Position numbers and translations under genes: made by a program. From Candidatus Poribacteria bacterium (lineage in GTDB: Bacteria; Poribacteria; WGA-4E; PCPOR2b): a stretch of 43,287 nucleotides of DNA. The stretch's first letter is position 1; every line of letters starts with the position of its first letter. The stretch covers positions 1 through 43,287 of the forward strand of contig JAPPKS010000020.1 of assembly GCA_028819845.1 (NCBI GenBank), in the 5' to 3' direction. This document shows, in pieces, positions 35,341 to 43,263 of the stretch. Below the pieces are notes generated by a model, which was not told where the DNA came from, did not search any database, and saw only the letters and a program-made list of their open reading frames with translations.

Positions 35341-35723
35341 TTTCTTCTCCTTTCTGTCATGAACATTCGGTCGAGATGAAGACCCATAGCCATTTTTTCT
35401 TAATATTTACACACATCCATATACCCCCCTGATAACTTTACTATTACCCACAAGTCCAGAAATTCGCACGGAGCCACGCTGTGGGAGGGAAGTCCTTTTC
35501 CCAATTTTCGAGGCAGGGATGCCTCTCCTACAGTTAGAACGCCTTGTCGGCTCATTACAATAATCATTCCCCTCCTTACTAAGGAGGATCAACTGAGCGA
35601 ATTGCGAAGGCGATAGTATTGGGGGGTTACACGCTTTTTGATCGAATTGAACCTGATGTGTAATTTTTAGTTGTAATAGCTATAAAAAGGTACAATAACA
35701 GACGTTTACAATCCGCTCGCCGC
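35341..35723. repeat. Intergenic region with a dispersed CCTCCTTACTAAGGAGG element
   Basis: No gene is seen in 383 bases. It holds a motif CTTTACTATTACCCACAAG at 35436-35454, also found near 40149 and 43238. A GTGGGAGGGAAGTCC...GGGATGCCTCTCCTAC mini-repeat lies at about 35481-35532. One copy of the 50-base CCTCCTTACTAAGGAGG/GATCAACTGA/GCGATAG element lies at 35568-35616. Confidence 0.7.
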
Positions 35724-36563
35724 CTATTTGCGTCTCGGCGGCGCGGACGGCGACCCGTACGGCTTGTAGTTGGCTCCCCGGCTATAACGCATGGGCCACG
35801 CTTGGCCGCCTACCCAGCGGAATTGGGTTTCCTTCCCGCATAACCAGTAGAACATCTGAGCGCTTTGCAGCCGATCGGGTCCATAATTAGCCGAGTCAAA
35901 ATCAAAGTCCGGCTCGCGGATCCAATCTCGTTCTGGCGATAGGGTGCGCCAGTAGTTGTACTTCAACATATGGCGCATCCCGTCCGCAGTGGACGCGGCG
36001 CGGCGGTGCCAAATCGAATAGACCGTGATGAAGATGCTACCCGCGGGCGCCGTCGTTTTGTGCGCGCCGCGAATGCTGCCGTAGTGCCCTATTTGACGCG
36101 CATAGGAAAGATGTGACCCCGGCAATATCTCGGTCGGCCCCAACTCCTCAGGTGTATTTTGCGGGTAATAGAACACCTGCAGAGAAGTCAGCTCAGGACC
36201 AAATTTTGAGCTGGCGTCGCGATGCCAACCCTGCGCCGAAGTCGGACACTTAACCCGATGCTGGCTCATAAGAATCGGTAAGCCAAAACTCGCCCCGAGC
36301 AACGACCGGATTGCACCTGCCGCCTGCGTGTTGAGAATCACAGCCTCAACGAACCACTTTTCTCTGAGGATTTCGGTCGGTTCGTAATAGGTGTTATTTT
36401 CGAGATACTCGAACGTCCTGCGATTTATCTCATCCGGAACAACACCCTCAAGCATGAGAAATCCTTGTTTGCAGAATTCCAGCACCTGACTGTCTGTCAG
36501 GGTGGGCTTGCAGTCATAGGTACGCTGCTCTATGTTGTACCGCTCTTCATCTGTTAGTTCCAC
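35724..36563 (-). CDS. Phytanoyl-CoA dioxygenase (PhyH) family protein, copy 2
   Basis: This is a 279-aa Fe(II)/2-oxoglutarate oxygenase, only distantly related to the PhyH gene at 32769-33521. The ligands are H114 and D116 (GWHRDASS) and H186 (SIWHRRAA), with R197 (DGMRHMLKYNYWR) for 2-oxoglutarate. The GTG start at 36563 follows AGGAGA by 8 bases. The C-terminus is rich in Gly, Pro, Arg and Lys. It is a single gene between repeat-rich gaps. The substrate is unknown. Confidence 0.92.
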   Translation of the reverse strand: MELTDEERYNIEQRTYDCKPTLTDSQVLEFCKQGFLMLEGVVPDEINRRTFEYLENNTYYEPTEILREKWFVEAVILNTQAAGAIRSLLGASFGLPILMSQHRVKCPTSAQGWHRDASSKFGPELTSLQVFYYPQNTPEELGPTEILPGSHLSYARQIGHYGSIRGAHKTTAPAGSIFITVYSIWHRRAASTADGMRHMLKYNYWRTLSPERDWIREPDFDFDSANYGPDRLQSAQMFYWLCGKETQFRWVGGQAWPMRYSRGANYKPYGSPSAPPRRK

Positions 36564-36853
36564 AACCCAATTCTCCTAAAATTCACGATTTTTTTCTGGA
36601 TTTTTACCTCTTTTAATCAGCGGCAAACCTACTCCAGACTACGCCTAGGATAATAGACATCTTTCCAAAATAAATCGACCGCCCCATAGCCCCAGACGGG
36701 ATCTTCGATCGTCAAATCGAAGATAGTTTTTTCAGACAAATAGAAATCACTGTTACACGTCAACATCTAGCCCCAGCGGGGCGACAGATTATAGTACCTC
36801 AAACGCCCAAGAATGGCTTTGCCACCCATCATTCAAACAGGCTTTTAAACATT
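36564..36853. other. Intergenic region upstream of the second PhyH gene
   Basis: No gene is seen. It holds one GCCCCAGCGGGGCGACAG repeat at about 36772-36789 and otherwise nothing recognised; the MITE-like element at 36854 begins directly after. Confidence 0.5.
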
Positions 36854-37005
36854 GTAGGACTTACGCAGTTCAGTTTGTAGTAGCGCAATTTATTGCGCGT
36901 CCGGCAGGGCGCACACTTCCTTGACCTGACATGTTGTTTTATGGAGAAACGGGCAATGAATTGCCCTACTACGAACCTTTGAACGATCAACTGCGAAACG
37001 CCTAC
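36854..37005. mobile_element. Short MITE-like element
   Basis: The ends GTAGGACTTACGCAGTT (36854-36870) and AACTGCGAAACGCCTAC (36989-37005) are imperfect inverted repeats. A second, inner inverted pair, GTAGTAGCGCAATTTATTGC and GGCAATGAATTGCCCTACTA, flanks a GC-rich centre. The element ends 6 bases past the LamG gene stop. The ACTTACGCAGTT end matches that of 32366-32734. It carries no gene. Confidence 0.7.
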
Positions 37006-37011
37006 ATTGAA

Positions 37012-37830
37012 TCAACGGCGGAATATACCAGCCTTGATGTTGCCCCAGACTGCGCTAAGTTTCCCACGGGGTTGGACAGCCAAGAATCCCTCTACACCGC
37101 CGTCAAAGTGGCTGCTAAGCTCTTCCTCGGTCAAAGCCCTTTTGACCATAAGGAACTCATCCAGGACGCCGTTGAAGAAAAAGTTGCCTTCAGACCACCC
37201 GATTGTCAGGGGCGCACGTTCGACCAAAGATATCTTCTCCTTCGTAGCATCTGACTCTTCGCCAACATTTTTTCCATCCACATAAAAAATGTAGTCATGC
37301 CCTTCCACGACCACAGCGATTTGATACCATTTGCCCTTATCAGCGACAAAAGGGACTTTACCAAACCAGAGGGGATCGTGATCCGGGGAGTTGATATGGA
37401 ACGTGAGTCCGGGTCTAGCGTTGTCATCGGGTCTATTGTAAAATACCCATTTCGGTTTTTCGCCGCCGCCTTCGTTTTTGGCGCAGAAGGCATCGAATTT
37501 TACACCTGAGTTCGCGAACTTCGCCCACATCACAATCGTGGCGTTAGAATCAACGATGTCCAGGGCATCACCCTTGCTCTCAACCACAACCTTGTCACCA
37601 TCCCCATCGAAACTGAGGGCTTTTTTAATCTTTCCTTCTACGAGCTTGACATCCCCTTCTAGCACGCCCGTATGTTCAAGAGAAGATATGTCTTTTGCTT
37701 CTTCTGAATCAAATGGCATGGCAAGCACCACGTCTTCGTCAATCGCCGCTTCTCCAATAACCGGTGTGATACCAACCCATCCCGCCGTCATGACAAGAAT
37801 TAGTGTTAATGATACAGGTGCTCTAAACAT
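37012..37830 (-). CDS. Secreted LamG/concanavalin-like protein, copy 2
   Basis: This 272-aa exported protein is paralogous to that at 34522-35340. Signal peptide MFRAPVSLTLILVMTAGWVG leads into the LamG domain (ALSFDGDGDKVVVES, ATIVMWAKF, WYQIAVVVEGHDYIFYVDG, LDEFLMVKRALTEEEL). The C-terminal QPRGKLSAVWGNIK tail matches the tail of the paralogue. The ATG at 37830 follows GGAGG by 9 bases; the longer open frame upstream is discarded. It stands alone, with a MITE-like element directly downstream and a long repeat array upstream. Confidence 0.9.
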   Translation of the reverse strand: MFRAPVSLTLILVMTAGWVGITPVIGEAAIDEDVVLAMPFDSEEAKDISSLEHTGVLEGDVKLVEGKIKKALSFDGDGDKVVVESKGDALDIVDSNATIVMWAKFANSGVKFDAFCAKNEGGGEKPKWVFYNRPDDNARPGLTFHINSPDHDPLWFGKVPFVADKGKWYQIAVVVEGHDYIFYVDGKNVGEESDATKEKISLVERAPLTIGWSEGNFFFNGVLDEFLMVKRALTEEELSSHFDGGVEGFLAVQPRGKLSAVWGNIKAGIFRR

Positions 37831-37930
37831 GGTTACAGCCTCCTTTTTTCGTTTTCGTAGCGTTCGCTCTCTTTCGTTTATCAATCTCAAACTCCCCCGT
37901 GTCAAAGGAGAGGATTTTCTGTTTCATTCA

Positions 37931-39629
37931 CCCCCTTACCAAGGAGGATCAACTGACCGATTAGCGAAGGCGATAGTTTTATAGTTTTGAAGGTAGCGTT
38001 TCGTCGTTGGCTCTACCCAACCTACAAATACAGAAGAACATGAGCCCTGTGGGAGGGAAATCCCTTTCCCGATTATTGAGGAACCATTGACCTAGCGTGT
38101 CGAGATTCGGAGATCATTCCTACCGCATTACGACTGTAGGAGGAAATGCCAATTCCCAATAATTTTGTACGCAGTAGCTCTTGTAGGTTGGGTAGAGCGG
38201 GTTCTATGAAACATGTAAGCTATCCAGCATGAATATAGTTTGCCGATTAAGTTCGAGATTTTTATGCTTACAGCGAAATCCAACGCTTTTCAAACCTCTC
38301 GACTTCACGACAACGTGGTATGCTGTGGGAAGTTCTTTTGTTTTTATTCCCCTCCTTACCAAGGAGGATCAACTGACCGAATAGGGAAGGCGATAGTCTT
38401 TGTAATTGTGTAGGTTGGGTTTCGTCGTTGGCTCTACCCAACCTACAAACACCACAGAATATGAGCCCTGTGGGAGGGAAATCCCTTTCCCGATTATTGA
38501 GGAACCATTGACCTAGCGTGTCGAGAATCGGAGATAATTCCTACCGCATTATGCCTGTAGGAGGAAATGCCAATTCCCGATAATTTTGTACGCAGTAGCT
38601 CTTGTGGGTTGGGTCGAGCGGGTTCTATGAAACATGTAAGCTATCCAGCATGAATATAGTTTGTCGATTGAGTTCACGACTTGTATACCCGCAGCGAAAC
38701 CCAACGCTTTTCAAAACTCTCGACTTCCAGACATCGTTGTACGCTGTGGGAAGTTCTTTTGTTTTTATCCCCCTCCTTACCAAGGAGGATCAACTGACCG
38801 AATAGGGAAGGCGATAGTCATTGTAATTATGTAGGTTGGGTTTCGTCGTTGGCTCTTCCCAACATACAAATACCGAAGAATATGAGCCTTGTGGGAGGGA
38901 AATCCCTTTCCCGATTATTGAGGAACCATTGACCTAGCGTGTCGAGAATCGGAGATAATTCCTACCGCATTATGCCTGTAGGAGGAAATGCCAATTCCCG
39001 ATAATTTTGTACGCAATAGCTCTTGTAGGTTGGGTAGAGCGGTTTCCATGAAAAATGTAAGCTATCCAGCATGAGTATAGTTTGCCGATTGAGTTCGAGA
39101 TTTTTATGCTTACAGCGAAACCCAACGCTTTTCAAACCTCTCGACTTCACGACAACGTGGTATGCTGTGGGAAGTTCTTTTGTTTTTATTCCCCTCCTTA
39201 CCAAGGAGGATCAACTGACCGAATAGGGAAGGCGATAGTCTTTGTAATTGTGTAGGTTGGGTTTCGTCGTTGGCTCTACCCAACCTACAAACACCACAGA
39301 ATATGAGCCCTGTGGGAGGGAAATCCCTTTCCCGATTATTGAGGAACCATTGACCTAGCGTGTCGAGATTCGGAGATCATTCCTACCGCATTACGCCTGT
39401 AGGAGGGAATTCCAATTCCCGATAATTTGTACGCAGTAGTTCTTGTAGGTTGGGTAGAGCGGTTTCCATGAAACATGTAAGCTATCCAGCATGAATATAG
39501 TTTGTCGATTGAGTTCGAGATTTTTATGCTTACAGCGAAACCCAACGCTTTTCAAACCTCTCGACTTCACGACAACGTGGTATGCTGTGGGAAGTTCTTT
39601 TGTTCTTATTCCCCTCCTTACTAAGGAGA
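37931..39629 (+). repeat. Tandem array, four units of about 420 bp plus a truncated fifth
   Basis: The marker CCTCCTTACCAAGGAGG starts at 37931, 38351, 38772, 39193 and 39613, giving a period of 420-421 bases. Each full unit runs in the same order through GATCAACTGACCGA, GCGATAG, an inverted pair TGTAGGTTGGGT...ACCCAACCTACA, a GTGGGAGGGAAATCCC segment, TGTCGAGA(T/A)TCGGAGAT, GTACGCAGTAGC, a second GGTTGGG, and CAACGCTTTTCAAA. Differences between units are few and shared in a mosaic pattern. Confidence 0.95.
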
Positions 39630-39978
39630 AGAAGGTTGTTTAGGTTGTTATTTGAAAAAAGACGGAGGCACGAAAAATAGCAGTGAGGTACACTGCTCAC
39701 GGACGGGCGATTGGCAGGAAGAAATGGCGGGAAGTTCAGTAGATCTAACCAAAGCTAGCTGGCATTCACACCGCCCTTGGTTTCAGTTGATTGAACAATT
39801 TCTGAACTCGCTTTCTGATTAGAATTGCCAAGATTATAGCATAATTGCCAATAAAAGACAAGCCAATAAGCAATCACATTCACGGCAACTGCATCTGAAT
39901 TTCATTTTTGCCATGAGAGACATACAAGTTATGCTTCCGCAACATCTTTAGGAGAAGTTTGACCTACACCTCGAGACT

Positions 39979-40007
39979 TTGTCAATGGAATCAAACTGTG
40001 TTATAAT
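39979..40007 (+). promoter_or_regulatory. Candidate sigma-70 promoter upstream of the SRPBCC-like gene
   Basis: TTGTCA at 39979-39984 and TATAAT at 40002-40007 have a 17-base spacer. It points towards the gene at 40297, leaving a leader of about 280 bases that contains two copies of the dispersed repeat. The assignment rests on sequence alone. Confidence 0.45.
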
Positions 40008-40043
40008 TGAGATGCTTTGCCGTGACGCTACATTCTCCTCTTC

Positions 40044-40092
40044 TCCCCCTCCTTACCAAGGAGAATCAACTGACTGATTAGGGAGGGCGATA
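40044..40092 (+). repeat. Dispersed CCTCCTTACCAAGGAG/GCGATAG element
   Basis: This single copy of the 50-base element, with the order hairpin, ATCAACTGACTGATTAGGGA, GGCGATAG, matches the first part of the tandem unit at 37931. Confidence 0.8.
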
Positions 40093-40296
40093 GTTTTTAT
40101 AGTTCTTATAGGTTAGGTTGAGCACTATTTCTAGCACCCTCATTAAAATGTGGGTAATAGTAAGCTTACCAAGGAGGGGCTAGGGGCTGTCGTAGCATCG
40201 AAACTCAGCATTCCATTCTTCGCGCGGTGAAAAACCAAGGCTTTCCTCGGAAACAATCAAACTATAACCCTAAATCCTGAAGTGATGGAGGTTAAA

Positions 40297-40698
40297 ATGG
40301 GTAGGACGTTTGTTTCGGTTGATGTTGAGGTGCCGGTTGAAGTTTGCTATTCTTACGTAAAAGAATCGATATCGAATCCTAAATTCCTTGCTGCCTACAA
40401 CAATCTTCATCCAGGCTGGAGATTCTCTGGAACAATTCTTGAGGAAAATGAAGACCGCAGAATCGTGATTCGAGAGCCTGGAGTAGATTCCGTCACGCGA
40501 ATTCGCCACAAGGGTTGGACAATAATCTACGATTTTGCATCAGCGGGTGAAGCAAAAACCAAGGTTAGCATCTCGGTAAAATACGGTGCATTTCTTGCCT
40601 TCTTTGGGTTGACCACCACGAAACTACAGTCCATAAACGAGGCGCTAGGGCGGATTCAATCTTTGCTAGCACTCGAACACGCATTCAAGCTGCCATAA
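40297..40698 (+). CDS. Small SRPBCC-like protein (tentative)
   Basis: This 133-aa protein has an opening VSVDVEVPVEVCYSYVKESI and alternating strands and helices that resemble the START/SRPBCC ligand-binding fold (polyketide cyclase-like). The resemblance is in pattern and not in a diagnostic motif. The ATG at 40297 is chosen because GGAGG lies 5 bases upstream; GTG and ATG codons at 40282 and 40285 would place that site inside the gene. It is preceded by a possible promoter (39979-40007) and followed by 360 bases of repeats. Confidence 0.65.
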   Translation: MGRTFVSVDVEVPVEVCYSYVKESISNPKFLAAYNNLHPGWRFSGTILEENEDRRIVIREPGVDSVTRIRHKGWTIIYDFASAGEAKTKVSISVKYGAFLAFFGLTTTKLQSINEALGRIQSLLALEHAFKLP

Positions 40699-41058
40699 CA
40701 AGTAATTGCAGCGCATAGGTTGGGTTGACCGATCAATTTACAGAATTAAGGCCCCAATAGTTTTAGATGGCTTCTCGCGATTGACGTACGCTGTCGATAT
40801 TCTCATTGTTTATTCCCCTCCATTCTAAGGAGGGACTAGGTGAGGTTGAAACGGCGGTTTGACTGACCCTCTCTAACTCCCCCTTGGCAAGGGGGAGGAT
40901 TTGCACGGAACAAGTTCAATCAGTTCGGCGGAGAAGCTTCATTCCCCTCCTTACCAAGGAGGGGCTAGGGGAGGTTACAGAAGTAAAACCGAACGCTCTA
41001 TCATCGGCGAGTGTCGGATGGTATGTTTCAATCTCTTTGTGAAAGAGAGGAATAAGTT
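40699..41058. repeat. Intergenic region with hairpin repeats
   Basis: No gene is seen in 360 bases. It carries CCCCTCCATTCTAAGGAGGG at about 40814, CTCCCCCTTGGCAAGGGGGAG at about 40877-40897 and CCCCTCCTTACCAAGGAGGGG at about 40944-40964 with a GGCTAGGGGAGGT tail. These are members of a related but distinct family from the tandem unit. Confidence 0.7.
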
Positions 41059-42414
41059 ATGATTACCGAACTCAGAGCGCAAAATTTCAAGTCCTGGCAA
41101 GATACTAGTACCTTGAAGTTCGCACCCTTGACTGGATTCTTCGGCGAGAATAGCTCCGGAAAAACCAGTATCTTGCAGGTACTGTTAATGCTCAAGCAGA
41201 CCGTTGAATCTCCAGACCGAAATCGTGTGTTGCATTTTGGTGATGATCGCTCCCTCGTTGATTTCGGTACCTTCAATGATTTGGTTTACACGCATAATTC
41301 CGATATACCACTCCAATTGGGCCTATCGTGGAAATTATCTGACGCTTTACCTTTTGATAGATCGCACCTTTTCCCCATTAAAGAGCTTTCGTTCCACACA
41401 ATAATCCGCGACGAAAACAACAGAATTCTCGTCGAGCGGTTTAATTACAAGACTGATAAAAACGAATTTGGGATGGCGCGAGCGATTAAAAATAAGAAAA
41501 AAGGAAGAAATCAATACGAGCTAATTCATCAGGATTATCCGGCGACACGTAACCCCGGACGACCGTGGAATTTACCGCCACCAGTGAAATGCTACGGGTT
41601 TCCAGATGAAGTAGGTGGATATTACCAAAACATTGGCTTCCTCCCCGACTTCGTATTATCCTTTGAGAACTTGTTCTCGGAAATAGCGTATCTCGGCCCG
41701 CTTCGTGAATATCCGCGGCGCAGCTATATCTGGTCTGGTGAACGGCCTCAGGATGTAGGTCTAGATGGAGAAGAAGCAATTCCTGCGTTGCTTGCGGCGC
41801 GTGCGGAAGGGCTGACTTCGCCCAGGCTCGTCAATGTGAGACGTACCCATAAGCCCATCGAACAGCGGATTCTAGAATGGCTTCAAGAAATGGAATTGAT
41901 TTATTCGTTTTCACTTGAACCGATAGCTGAGAACCGAAAGGATTATGAATTACGAGTGAAAAAGAACCGAACCAGTTCCGAGGTGTTGATCACGGATGTC
42001 GGTTTCGGTGTCTCACAGCTCTTGCCTGTGCTGGTACTTTGTTACTATGTGCCGGAAAATTCTACCATTATCCTTGAACAGCCAGAAATTCACCTGCATC
42101 CAAGAGTGCAATCAGACCTGGCAGATGTACTGATTGATGTCGTGAAAAATCGAAACGTCCAGATTATCCTTGAGAGTCACAGCGCACATCTACTCCACCG
42201 CTTGCAACGGCGCATCGCCGAGGAACAGATTTCGGACGAGGACGCGGCATTCTATTTCTGCCAGATCAACGCCGGCACCTCCGGAATTGAAAGGCTCAAG
42301 GTTGATGAATACGGCAACATCCGAAATTGGCCGCAAAACTTCTTTGGCGATGAAATGGGCGACCTAGTGGAAAAAACGAAAGCCGAAATGAACCGGCGGA
42401 AAGTGATGGAATAA
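41059..42414 (+). CDS. AAA ATPase with DUF3696-like C-terminus
   Basis: This 451-aa protein is an ABC/OLD-like AAA ATPase. It opens MITELRAQNFKSW, with Walker A GENSSGKTS (29-37), an ABC-type signature region VGFGVSQLLPVL near 315, Walker B with a QPEIHLHP turn (STIILEQPEIHLHP, near 334-347), and an ILESHSAHLL H-loop near 371. The last 40 residues (ERLKVDEYGNIRNWPQNFF) resemble the DUF3696 tail. The final stop overlaps the next start (TAATG), so it is coupled to the PIN-like gene. Such ATPases often pair with a nuclease or toxin in anti-phage modules (established for Septu and PARIS ATPases in general); this pair's role is inference. Confidence 0.9.
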   Translation: MITELRAQNFKSWQDTSTLKFAPLTGFFGENSSGKTSILQVLLMLKQTVESPDRNRVLHFGDDRSLVDFGTFNDLVYTHNSDIPLQLGLSWKLSDALPFDRSHLFPIKELSFHTIIRDENNRILVERFNYKTDKNEFGMARAIKNKKKGRNQYELIHQDYPATRNPGRPWNLPPPVKCYGFPDEVGGYYQNIGFLPDFVLSFENLFSEIAYLGPLREYPRRSYIWSGERPQDVGLDGEEAIPALLAARAEGLTSPRLVNVRRTHKPIEQRILEWLQEMELIYSFSLEPIAENRKDYELRVKKNRTSSEVLITDVGFGVSQLLPVLVLCYYVPENSTIILEQPEIHLHPRVQSDLADVLIDVVKNRNVQIILESHSAHLLHRLQRRIAEEQISDEDAAFYFCQINAGTSGIERLKVDEYGNIRNWPQNFFGDEMGDLVEKTKAEMNRRKVME

Positions 42415-42956
42415 TGGTTGTTGTGGATACAAACGTTGCGAAGGTCGCCAATGGCCGAGAGGAATCACCCCAGGCCTCTCCCAAATGTGTCAACACCTGT
42501 ATCAATAGGCTTGAGCGTATTGTACGTGGCGAGGAAAAATTAGTCCTTGACAACAAATGGAAAATCATGAGCGAATACAGAGACAATCTCCGATCTAGTG
42601 GAGAACCCGGTGCCGGCGATAGGTTTTTTTTATGGGTTTTGAGGCGCAAGGATACAGAGTGCGTATCGGTTCCAATTACTCCTGTCGACGGCTTAGAAAA
42701 TGAGTTTCGGGAGTTTCCAGACGATCCTGCATTGGATAGTTTCGATCGAGATGATCGAATGTTCATTGCAGTTGCACTTGCCCATACAGCGAAACCGCCT
42801 ATCCTTCAAGCCGTTGACACTCAGTGGTGGCAGTTTCGCGACGCACTTCGTGAAAACGGTGTGACTGTTGAGTTTATTTGCGAGGATGACATTCAGAAAT
42901 TGAGCGGAGATATTGGTTTGGTCAAAGTTACGTGCAAAACAGATGCAGGGCTATAG
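42414..42956 (+). CDS. PIN-like domain protein
   Basis: This 180-aa protein opens MVVVDTNVAK, the classic first acidic motif of a PIN ribonuclease domain (D5). The later acidic clusters DSFDRDDRMFIAVALAH and AVDTQWWQFRD are placed like the other metal-binding residues. PIN domains cleave RNA and commonly act as toxins. The start overlaps the stop of the upstream ATPase by one base. The last 20 or so codons (after about IQKLSG) run across the start of the DUF559 remnant in another frame, so the native C-terminus may have been altered by that junction. No antitoxin-like gene is seen. Confidence 0.75.
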   Translation: MVVVDTNVAKVANGREESPQASPKCVNTCINRLERIVRGEEKLVLDNKWKIMSEYRDNLRSSGEPGAGDRFFLWVLRRKDTECVSVPITPVDGLENEFREFPDDPALDSFDRDDRMFIAVALAHTAKPPILQAVDTQWWQFRDALRENGVTVEFICEDDIQKLSGDIGLVKVTCKTDAGL

Positions 42957-43263
42957 GTTCCGCAGACAATACAGTGTTGGTGTGCACGTCGTTGATTTCT
43001 ATTGCCCTTCGCTAAAACTGGCAATTGAAATTGATGGTGATACACATTTTCAAGCTGGGGCGGGCGAATATGACCGGACAAGGCAAGAATTCATTGAGAG
43101 GTTTGGCATCCGTTTTCTGCGTTTTACGAATGCGGAAGTTTGCGGAAATCTTCAAGGAGTTTTGGAGTGCGTCAGGCAAACAGTCGAGGAGATGAGGAAA
43201 TCCGTAACCCAACCCCCTCTTACTCCCCCTTGCCAAGCTTACTATTACCCACAAGTCAGGTAA
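42907..43263 (+). pseudogene. N-terminally truncated DUF559 nuclease remnant
   Basis: This is a fragment of a DUF559 protein, a Vsr-like endonuclease fold family. In frame from 42907 it reads AEILVWSKLRAKQMQGYRF, the usual A-E-x-LVW-x-LR core, then FRRQYSVGVHVVDFYCPSLK and IEIDGDTHF with the acidic active-site residues. The residues normally before AE are missing: an in-frame stop sits directly upstream, and the segment overlaps the 3' end of the PIN-like gene. No ATG start is available before residue M at 42943; only TTG at 42913. The C-terminus runs into a repeat (TQPPLTPP) and is not native. It is probably a relic. Confidence 0.75.
43209..43257 (+). repeat. Repeat remnant with AAGCTTACTATTACCCACA
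   Basis: The end of the DUF559 frame is made of a CCCCCTCTTACTCCCCCTTGCC repeat piece followed by AAGCTTACTATTACCCACA. The latter 19-base word also occurs inverted at 40149-40167, and its core occurs at 35436-35454. Confidence 0.7.

Larger units (their letters stand above)
37831..40296. other. Long gene-free region with tandem and dispersed repeats
   Basis: These 2.47 kb hold no convincing gene. They contain a CTCCCCCGTGTCAAAGGAGAGG hairpin remnant at about 37890, the four-unit tandem array at 37931-39612, and a truncated fifth unit to about 39630. A hairpin AGCAGTG-aggta-CACTGCT lies at 39679-39697, a promoter-like pair at 39979-40007, and two more short repeat elements at 40044-40092 and about 40164-40187. 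Frames that cross the repeats are repeat translations, not genes. Confidence 0.8.

Noticed and set aside
36931-37254. Plus-strand frame (107 codons) overlapping the LamG gene and the MITE-like element
   Set aside because: It is antisense to the LamG gene and starts inside the mobile repeat.
38602-39545. Several 60-80 codon frames in the tandem array
   Set aside because: They recur with the 420-base unit, are broken differently in each copy and encode the repeat DNA only.
37931-39629. Possible CRISPR array
   Set aside because: The period is about 420 bases with near-identical units throughout; there are no short repeats alternating with unique spacers and no cas genes.
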